From NCBI GenBank assembly GCA_964388235.1, contig CAYLXN010000002.1, positions 9,253 to 73,252 of the forward strand: DNA of 64,000 nt, given 5' to 3'. The position numbers and the translations under genes were made by a program. Positions 59,705-64,000 of the stretch are shown here, piece after piece. Below the pieces are notes generated by a model that saw only the letters and a program-made list of their open reading frames with translations, searched no databases and had not been told where the DNA came from. The first letter of the stretch is position 1, and each line of letters starts with the position of its first letter. Origin of the DNA: CAYLXN01 sp964388235. GTDB taxonomy: Bacteria; Patescibacteriota; Saccharimonadia; Saccharimonadales; Saccharimonadaceae.

Positions 59705-59986
59705 CTAGTTATCGTTATAATATTGACCGGTGATTGGCAGACCAGATTCTTTTAATCCACCCAGACTTTTTGCGTTGATGAAGCCGGCTTGGCGAAGTAA
59801 ATCAGCCGCCTCGCCAGCTCGATTACCAGAATTGCAATAAGTAAAAATTGTTGTATTTAAGTCAACATGTGGTAAGTCTCCTTGACGGAGCTTGGTGATT
59901 GGCCAATGCTTGGCGTCGATCGCATGCCCAAAGTCGAACTCTTCTTGGGAGCGGACATCATAAATTATTGGCTTATTTTCTTTCAT
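59705..59986 (-). CDS. Cytoplasmic single-domain rhodanese
   Basis: 93 aa from the ATG at 59986; a frame extending further upstream would overlap tRNA-Gly, and TATAAT lies six bases before this ATG, so I take it as the leaderless start. Rhodanese motifs: YDVRSQEEFDFGHAIDAKHWP and active-site YCNSGNRAGEA. No signal sequence. A paralogue of the next, membrane-bound gene; perhaps passes sulfur on the inside. Confidence 0.87.
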   Translation of the reverse strand: MKENKPIIYDVRSQEEFDFGHAIDAKHWPITKLRQGDLPHVDLNTTIFTYCNSGNRAGEAADLLRQAGFINAKSLGGLKESGLPITGQYYNDN

Positions 59987-59992
59987 AATTTC

Positions 59993-59998
59993 ATTATA
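59993..59998 (-). promoter_or_regulatory. -10 box of the rhodanese operon (leaderless)
   Basis: TATAAT, GAAATT, ATG on minus. Confidence 0.6.
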
Positions 59999-60004
59999 TA
60001 ATTT

Positions 60005-60079
60005 TGGTGCGGGTAGAGAGAATCGAACTCTCATCTCAGCCTTGGGAAGGCTACATAATAGCCATTATACGATACCCGC
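60005..60079 (-). tRNA. tRNA-Gly (CCC)
   Basis: Cloverleaf on minus from GCGGGTA to TACCCGC-A-CCA, the CCA encoded. Anticodon stem TAGCC/GGCTG with loop TTCCCAA gives CCC. The T arm reads GAGAGTTCGATTCTCTC, D arm TAATGGCTA. The tRNA lies between the small membrane protein gene and the rhodanese operon. Confidence 0.92.
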
Positions 60080-60106
60080 TCTGAAAGAATTTTACCACAA
60101 AATGAA

Positions 60107-60292
60107 CTAACTAGTCCAGAAGCTGTTAATTAATAACAGCAAATAATGATTGTCGGCTAATTCATTTAGGTAAATAAAAATCGTGAATCCACTGCTGGCG
60201 ATCAAGAGAAGCAAATACAGCAGTCCGAAAAATAAATAACGCCCCAGTTTTTTGAAATCTGATTCGGCTGTTTGTGAGTCTTTTTTAGCCAC
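60107..60292 (-). CDS. Small membrane protein, 61 aa, coupled to the ABC permease
   Basis: A polar start (KKDSQTAESDFKKLG) and one long or two short hydrophobic segments (YLFFGLLYLLLLIASSGFTIF and YLLLLINSF). GTG start inside the end of the permease gene (8-base overlap), so translation is coupled. Unrecognised; perhaps an accessory subunit of the exporter. tRNA-Gly follows. Confidence 0.55.
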   Translation of the reverse strand: MAKKDSQTAESDFKKLGRYLFFGLLYLLLLIASSGFTIFIYLNELADNHYLLLLINSFWTS

Positions 60293-61073
60293 GCAAATCC
60301 TTTTTATTATATAAAAATAGGCTTAGGGCGAGAAAGGTTAGGCTTGCCAATATCTGCCAGCCAAACACTTGCCAATCGATATTGCTGTCAACTAAAACTC
60401 TTGAAGCTTCAGCGTAGTAAAACGGGGTAAAGTATTTGAGCCAGCTGAAGTTTGACTTAAGGTTGATGATGATATTGACAAAGTAAAACACCACCACTAG
60501 CCCAGTTGCTAAGCCGAAATTTTCATGTTGAGATAAGGCTCCAAACCCGAAGCTGATAATGCCGATTTGTAGCATCGCTAGCAGTAATCCTAAATGGTAA
60601 ATCAGAAAAGTTGATAGGTCGACGCTTTCATTGATGATTTGGATGGTGATTAGCGCTACGCCGATGATAATTAAGTTTAAAACAATAATTTGGATGATGA
60701 CTGCTAGCAGTTTTTGAATAACGACGCTAGGTCGAGAAATTGGATGCGAGAACATAAAATCAGCGGTGCGCCTAGACTCTTCTTTGGCAAGTATTGAGAC
60801 GCCAGTTAAGCTAGCGAACAATCCCCCGCCAATCGCCAAGGTTGTGCCGCACTCGAGGCTGTAAAAGCCGAGCAAATCATCAATTCTGATCCGATCGAGC
60901 CCGAAAGCTTGGCTAAAAGCGCCGAGCTGTGAATAAATGTCGTTAATGTTGGCTTTGTCGATCATTTCAGGATATATTAAGATTAAAATTATCACAAAGC
61001 TAGCCATTGAAGCGGTCCAGATGAGGAGTTTTTTCCAGCTAGTTTGTAGTTCATGGGCTAAAATAGTCATCAT
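60285..61073 (-). CDS. ABC-2 type transporter permease
   Basis: 262 aa with six membrane helices (WTASMASFVIILILIYPEM first; LFASLTGVSILAKEE linking; several later). The LAKEESRRTADFMFSHPISR loop, just after the second helix, is the coupling region of ABC-2 permeases that work with CcmA/BcrA-type ATPases. It overlaps the ATPase by four bases upstream. Exported substrate not deducible (lipid, antibiotic or peptide). Confidence 0.88.
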   Translation of the reverse strand: MMTILAHELQTSWKKLLIWTASMASFVIILILIYPEMIDKANINDIYSQLGAFSQAFGLDRIRIDDLLGFYSLECGTTLAIGGGLFASLTGVSILAKEESRRTADFMFSHPISRPSVVIQKLLAVIIQIIVLNLIIIGVALITIQIINESVDLSTFLIYHLGLLLAMLQIGIISFGFGALSQHENFGLATGLVVVFYFVNIIINLKSNFSWLKYFTPFYYAEASRVLVDSNIDWQVFGWQILASLTFLALSLFLYNKKDLRG

Positions 61074-61987
61074 TTTCGGCCTCCTGTTTTGGTGGTTGTT
61101 TGGTAATAATGAATAAATAATTCTTCAGGATTGGGTTCGCTGATGGTTAAATCAGGAAATTTAAGTTTATTTAGGCCAGCAATTAATAGCTGCATGCTGC
61201 CGTCATAGAAAAAATCAACTCCATCGTGATTGGCAGACAAGTTTTTAATCGAACTTTTAAAACCACGCAAAACGGCTTTTAGCTCTTGGCGGCTGGTAAT
61301 ACCGTGAATAGTTATTTGTTTGGCGGAAGTTTTGATCAAATCATCGATTTTGCCAGTTTTGATCAATTCGCCATCGCGCAAAATCGCCGCCTGTAGGCAG
61401 TGCCGACGAATATCGGACAGGATATGAGAGGAGATAAAAACTGTCACTCCTTGCTGATGGAGCTGGTGAATAATTTGCCAAAAAGTTTGTTGAATTAGCG
61501 GATCCAAGCCGCTAGTTGGTTCGTCAAGAATTAATAATCTTGGCTGGTGTTGCATGGCGCAAATTAGCGACACTTTTTTGCGATTACCAGTTGATAGGTT
61601 GTCAATTTTTTGGTGCGGATCGAGGTCCAGCAGCTGGTACAACTCATCGGCTTTAGCTTGGCAGTCTTGGCGATGTAATTTGGCCGATAATTTGACGACT
61701 TGCTGGACGGTCATCGTTGGATAAAAAATCGCATCAGCTGGCATATAGCCGACCTGACTTAGGATTTGACGATTTTGATGGTCGATATCCAGCCCTAAAA
61801 CTGTCGCTTTGCCAGCGGTCTTTTTGATTAAGCCAAGAAGGGTGCGAATAGTGGTGCTTTTGCCAGAGCCGTTTGGTCCGATAAAGCCGAAAATATCACC
61901 TTCTTCGACAGTTAGATTTAGTTTATCGATGCCTTTTGATTTTCCATAATATTTACTCAAATTTTTAGTGGCAATGGCGTTTGACAT
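61070..61987 (-). CDS. ABC transporter ATP-binding protein (CcmA/BcrA type)
   Basis: 305 aa from the ATG at 61987, fixed by a promoter ending six bases before it; an in-frame ATG at 62038 is upstream of the promoter. Walker A GPNGSGKSTTIR, Q-loop QVGYMPAD, signature LSTGNRKKVSL (variant of LSGGQ), Walker B RLLILDEPTSGLDP and switch His SSHIL. A C-terminal ~80-residue regulatory domain follows. Start of a three-gene exporter operon. Confidence 0.93.
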   Translation of the reverse strand: MSNAIATKNLSKYYGKSKGIDKLNLTVEEGDIFGFIGPNGSGKSTTIRTLLGLIKKTAGKATVLGLDIDHQNRQILSQVGYMPADAIFYPTMTVQQVVKLSAKLHRQDCQAKADELYQLLDLDPHQKIDNLSTGNRKKVSLICAMQHQPRLLILDEPTSGLDPLIQQTFWQIIHQLHQQGVTVFISSHILSDIRRHCLQAAILRDGELIKTGKIDDLIKTSAKQITIHGITSRQELKAVLRGFKSSIKNLSANHDGVDFFYDGSMQLLIAGLNKLKFPDLTISEPNPEELFIHYYQTTTKTGGRK

Positions 61988-61993
61988 AAGCTT

Positions 61994-62022
61994 ATTATCT
62001 GCTTTTTGATTAGATAATTCAA
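61994..62022 (-). promoter_or_regulatory. Promoter of the ABC exporter operon (leaderless)
   Basis: TTGAAT, 17 bp, GATAAT on minus; six bases to the ATG. Confidence 0.7.
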
Positions 62023-62026
62023 GGCT

Positions 62027-62055
62027 AAAAAATACCACTAGCTTGGCTAGTGGTA
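62027..62055 (-). terminator. Terminator of the 62047-63373 unit
   Basis: TACCACTAGC, 3-base loop, GCTAGTGGTA, six Ts on minus. The stop codon of the 62047 gene lies in the stem. Confidence 0.85.
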
Positions 62056-62532
62056 TAAGTGTTCGGTAATTCTTTCGTAGGCCGAATTGGTGACCTCGGC
62101 CTCATAAAGATGAGGTAATCGCTTCTTAAATTCTTGGATTACCTCGTCTTTGGTAGCTGTACTGCTTAGAACGTTTCTTTTTACAAAGTCAACTGCCCTA
62201 AGGTTTTTCAGCCACTGAATTTGATCAGCGACTTCATCAGTCAGACTATTTGTAATAAGATTTTTGATTTTAAGAATTTCATTGGCTGAATCGTCTGTGA
62301 GTCTATAAGTAGCCGTAGTTTTTTCAGGCTTTTTTCCTCTTTTCAGCTCTTCCTCAAGACCTAGGCTTCTAACGCCGTAAGTCATTAATAGAAAAGCGTA
62401 ACCTGAGTAGGTCCCTTCTGTTTGCATAAAATAAATCATCGTAGAGAACCTCTCTCTGTCGATGATCTGGCTGGGATTAAAGACCTCATTAAATACCATT
62501 GTGTAAACATAAAATAAAACGCTTTCTAGCAT
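62047..62532 (-). CDS. YwgA/Panacea-like orphan protein, 161 aa
   Basis: AGGAGGTG stands six bases before the ATG at 62532; a GTG nine bases upstream is inside this site. The segment RERFSTMIYFMQTEGTYSGYAFLLMTYG resembles the KLQKxxYLxQ...GYxFxxYxYGP pattern of YwgA-like/Panacea (SocA) proteins. The C-terminal part NLRAVDFVKRNVLSSTATKDEVIQEFKKR is paralogous to the 62684 protein. Panacea domains act as antitoxins in some TA systems; no clear toxin is adjacent. Low-moderate certainty. Confidence 0.6.
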   Translation of the reverse strand: MLESVLFYVYTMVFNEVFNPSQIIDRERFSTMIYFMQTEGTYSGYAFLLMTYGVRSLGLEEELKRGKKPEKTTATYRLTDDSANEILKIKNLITNSLTDEVADQIQWLKNLRAVDFVKRNVLSSTATKDEVIQEFKKRLPHLYEAEVTNSAYERITEHLYH

Positions 62533-62537
62533 TTTAT

Positions 62538-62696
62538 TCACCTCCTAGTTTTAAGATTTTTAAACTTAACTACTATAGCTTGAGCTATCAGACCTATTCG
62601 TCCTGCATTGTTTTGCACTTTGGCGCTTTCGGTGTTCTTTCCGTCGCCAAGATAGATAATTGAGTTCACCAACACCCTATCTTCTAGTTCGCGCAT
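62538..62696 (-). CDS. Small ORF linking the two paralogues, 52 aa
   Basis: A 52-codon frame (MRELEDRVLVNSIIYLG, ending LKTRR) starts inside the end of the 62684 gene and ends in the AGGAGG-TGA that forms the ribosome site of the 62532 gene. No SD at good distance of its own, so translation would depend on coupling. Composition is protein-like with no low complexity. It may be a small toxin or a remnant. Confidence 0.4.
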   Translation of the reverse strand: MRELEDRVLVNSIIYLGDGKNTESAKVQNNAGRIGLIAQAIVVKFKNLKTRR

Positions 62697-63373
62697 TTCT
62701 TTTTCAGTTTTTCCCCATTCCTCCTTATTTTTTTCATCCTAGCCCTAAGCTCCTCTATTGCTGGCATTCGATCCATTTTTATCACCCCAATTTCGGGCTT
62801 TTTAGTCTTCATACACTTCCTTCTAGCTAGGGTGTTTATTCTCTTAGGTGTTCTTTTTCTCCTCTTTTTGTCGGCTTCGTAAGTCCTGCCGCTAAATTCT
62901 ACGGCGGCATTATACGCCTTGACAAGGATAGAATCTTCCATCTGGCGAAGATGGGATGACCTTTTCTTGGCTATCTTTATAACCTCATCTCTTCCAGCTG
63001 CCGAACCAGCATATGAGGTTCGGACGATGTGAAGGGCACATAAGGCCCGCAACCATTCAGTCTGATCAATACCTTGTCGATTGGCAAAGTATTTAACTTT
63101 GTTGATCGATTTGATAAAGTCTTTAGTGAAGGTGATATCGGTTTCAGCTTCTAGATCAAGTTCATCTAAGTCCTCAGACAATGCCCCAGAATAAACTATT
63201 GAATATAAATCGAAGCCATAGCCCCTGTTGGTATCGCTAGAATTTAGCGGATACCCTTGATTTTCTAGTAAATACACCATCGAATAAAGTTTCGTTCGCC
63301 CTTCGGGTGTATCTCTGTCTATTTTTTCTCCAAAAATATGTTTATAGGTCTGTACAGTTCCTCGCCATAACAT
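62684..63373 (-). CDS. YwgA/Panacea-like orphan protein with basic tail, 229 aa
   Basis: GTAGGAGGGG precedes the ATG by six bases. Residues 24-60 (EGRTKLYSMVYLLENQGY and GYGFDLYSIVYSGALSEDLDEL) match the YwgA/Panacea-type pattern. The part LCALHIVRTSYAG-AAGRDEVIKIAKKRSSHL is paralogous to the 62047 protein. A C-terminal ~60-residue basic tail (KKRRKRTPKRINTLARRK) suggests nucleic-acid contact. First gene of a three-ORF accessory unit with its own promoter and terminator. Confidence 0.65.
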   Translation of the reverse strand: MLWRGTVQTYKHIFGEKIDRDTPEGRTKLYSMVYLLENQGYPLNSSDTNRGYGFDLYSIVYSGALSEDLDELDLEAETDITFTKDFIKSINKVKYFANRQGIDQTEWLRALCALHIVRTSYAGSAAGRDEVIKIAKKRSSHLRQMEDSILVKAYNAAVEFSGRTYEADKKRRKRTPKRINTLARRKCMKTKKPEIGVIKMDRMPAIEELRARMKKIRRNGEKLKKKCAN

Positions 63374-63449
63374 TTTAATCCCCTCCTACAGGTTTGACTT
63401 TGCGTAGCATTACCGAATTGTAATATACAACCGAAAGACGGCTAGTGTT

Positions 63450-63478
63450 ATTATATCATATGAAGCATAAAACGTCAG
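63450..63478 (-). promoter_or_regulatory. Promoter of the 63373 unit
   Basis: CTGACG, 17 bp, TATAAT on minus; ~70-nt leader with GTAGGAGGGG. Confidence 0.6.
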
Positions 63479-63504
63479 TGACTAATGAGCTTAACTTTAA
63501 AAAT

Positions 63505-63533
63505 AAAAACTCCGACTTTATGTCGGAGTTTTT
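63505..63533 (-). terminator. Terminator of tRNA-Gln
   Basis: AAAAACTCCGAC, 5-base loop, GTCGGAGTTTTT, immediately after the encoded CCA on minus. Confidence 0.88.
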
Positions 63534-63536
63534 ATT

Positions 63537-63611
63537 TGGCTGGGGATGAGGGACTCGAACCCCCGAATGCAGGGACCAAAACCCTGTGCCTTACCACTTG
63601 GCGAATCCCCA
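63537..63611 (-). tRNA. tRNA-Gln (TTG)
   Basis: Cloverleaf on minus from TGGGGAT to ATCCCCA-G-CCA. Anticodon stem CAGGG/CCCTG with loop TTTTGGT gives TTG. The D arm reads GCCAAGTGGTAAGGC and the T arm GGGGGTTCGAGTCCCTC. CCA encoded. Confidence 0.94.
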
Positions 63612-63644
63612 GTATAAAATGATAATTTGTCGATGTGCGTCAGA

Positions 63645-63739
63645 CTGGGCTCTACGGACGGGTTTTGGTCGGGACAATTAATAAACCCTGTCCAGACTCC
63701 GTCTGTCCGCCTGTGCCTTGCCGCTTGGCAGACATCCAG
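63645..63739 (-). pseudogene. Degenerate tRNA-like sequence in the tRNA-Gln leader
   Basis: Minus strand 63739-63645 begins CTGGATG, holds the D-arm-like GCCAAGCGGCAAGGCACAGG (two differences from tRNA-Gln) and ends GAGCCCAG. There is no T loop, and only four acceptor pairs form. It lies between a promoter (63781-63808) and tRNA-Gln, so it is transcribed as a leader. Confidence 0.5.
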
Positions 63740-63780
63740 TGCGCAATAATTACAAAATTCACGCCATAAAGCGCATTTAA

Positions 63781-63808
63781 ATTATACCCGAAATACATTT
63801 TTTGTCCA
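63781..63808 (-). promoter_or_regulatory. Promoter of tRNA-Gln
   Basis: TGGACA, 16 bp, TATAAT on minus; about 160 nt upstream of the tRNA. Confidence 0.6.
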
Positions 63809-63842
63809 GCCCCAGCGTGCCAAAGTTAGTATTTTTTGCAAA

Positions 63843-63869
63843 AACCTGATTTTATGCTAAAATCAGGTT
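63843..63869. promoter_or_regulatory. Palindrome over the tRNA-Glu promoter
   Basis: AACCTGATTTTA-TGC-TAAAATCAGGTT, 12 bp perfect arms; the -10 TAAAAT with its TGC extension (63855-63863) is the centre and right arm. Could be an operator or a terminator for the opposite strand. Confidence 0.55.
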
Positions 63870-63875
63870 TATTGT

Positions 63876-63950
63876 GGCCCCATCGTCTAACGGTTAGGAC
63901 GGCAGGTTCTCATCCTGCAAATCTGGGTTCGATTCCCGGTGGGGTCACCA
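63876..63950 (+). tRNA. tRNA-Glu (CTC)
   Basis: GGCCCCA ... TGGGGTC-A-CCA with one G:U pair. Anticodon stem GCAGG/CCTGC, loop TTCTCAT, anticodon CTC. T arm CTGGGTTCGATTCCCGG. The CCA is encoded. Extended -10 promoter 12 bases upstream. Confidence 0.94.
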
Positions 63951-63987
63951 AAAAGAGCAGCTCAGCAAAAGCTGAGCTGCTCTTTTT
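63951..63987 (+). terminator. tRNA-Glu terminator
   Basis: AAAAGAGCAGCTCAGC, AAAA loop, GCTGAGCTGCTCTTTT: 16-bp perfect stem. Confidence 0.95.
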
Positions 63988-64000
63988 GACGCTCTGCGTC

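Noticed and set aside
1..64000. UGA read as glycine (as in Gracilibacteria)
   Set aside because: Many conserved genes end in TGA exactly where the family ends and have no internal in-frame TGA.
1..64000. CRISPR arrays, rRNA genes and insertion sequences
   Set aside because: No regularly spaced repeats, rRNA motifs or transposase-like proteins were seen.

Overview
The window is from a small-genome bacterium that uses the standard genetic code: TGA is a genuine stop in murD, recO, murG and others. Compact core proteins, a PcsB-type divisome hydrolase, an XseA shorter than usual, a Pif1-like helicase, a conjugation-type ATPase and many single-copy orphans suggest a Candidate Phyla Radiation/Patescibacteria genome, most likely Saccharibacteria-like. 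That placement is inference from protein character only. A 100-N scaffold gap flanked by a perfect 55-bp duplication points to a metagenome-type assembly.

Layout. 0-12 kb: end of a ribosome hibernation factor, then secA, an M16 peptidase, murD, prfB, ftsE-ftsX, a CHAP hydrolase and ctpA (secretion and septal wall splitting). 13-16.4 kb: a tight operon of rnhA, a CYTH protein, a KwaB-like protein and a Pif1-like helicase. 17-23 kb: a TRM11-like methyltransferase, xseAB, a membrane methyltransferase, a soluble histidine kinase with receiver protein, and recO. 23.0-24.1 kb: no protein genes, but RNA-like structure, including a probable ~690-nt RNA on the minus strand. 24-30 kb: rpmA, glyS, a PRPP-motif protein, a SpoU methylase. 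30.7-39.2 kb: the dcw cluster (mraZ, rsmH, ftsL-like, ftsI, mraY, ftsW, murG, ftsQ). 39.2-40.2 kb: non-coding, with a candidate ~70-nt sRNA. 40-56 kb: T4SS-type ATPase, sigma4/HARE-HTH regulator, topA, dprA, a ~240-nt RNA, pth, gpmI, der, rluB, and a histidine kinase/response regulator pair. 56-62 kb: cupin, arylsulfotransferase-like protein, thioredoxin-like and two rhodanese proteins, an ABC exporter. The end holds two related orphan proteins and tRNA-Gln and tRNA-Glu; tRNA-Gly lies at 60 kb.

Two expression styles coexist. Many core genes have a -10 box (often extended, TGnTATAAT) only 6-14 nt before the start codon and no Shine-Dalgarno, so their mRNAs should be leaderless. Scattered among them are orphan genes at about ten loci with textbook -35/-10 promoters, 30-70 nt leaders, a strong AGGAGGG ribosome site, AGA/AGG/ATA-rich codons and often their own terminator; these look like acquired cassettes.

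The most interesting undescribed elements are the ~690-nt structured RNA with mutually exclusive pairings, the ~240-nt RNA between dprA and pth, and the small minus-strand hairpin RNA next to ftsQ. The loop of that hairpin carries CCCUCCU, the exact complement of the AGGAGGG ribosome sites of the cassette genes. The rnhA/CYTH/KwaB-like/Pif1 operon is a second candidate system.
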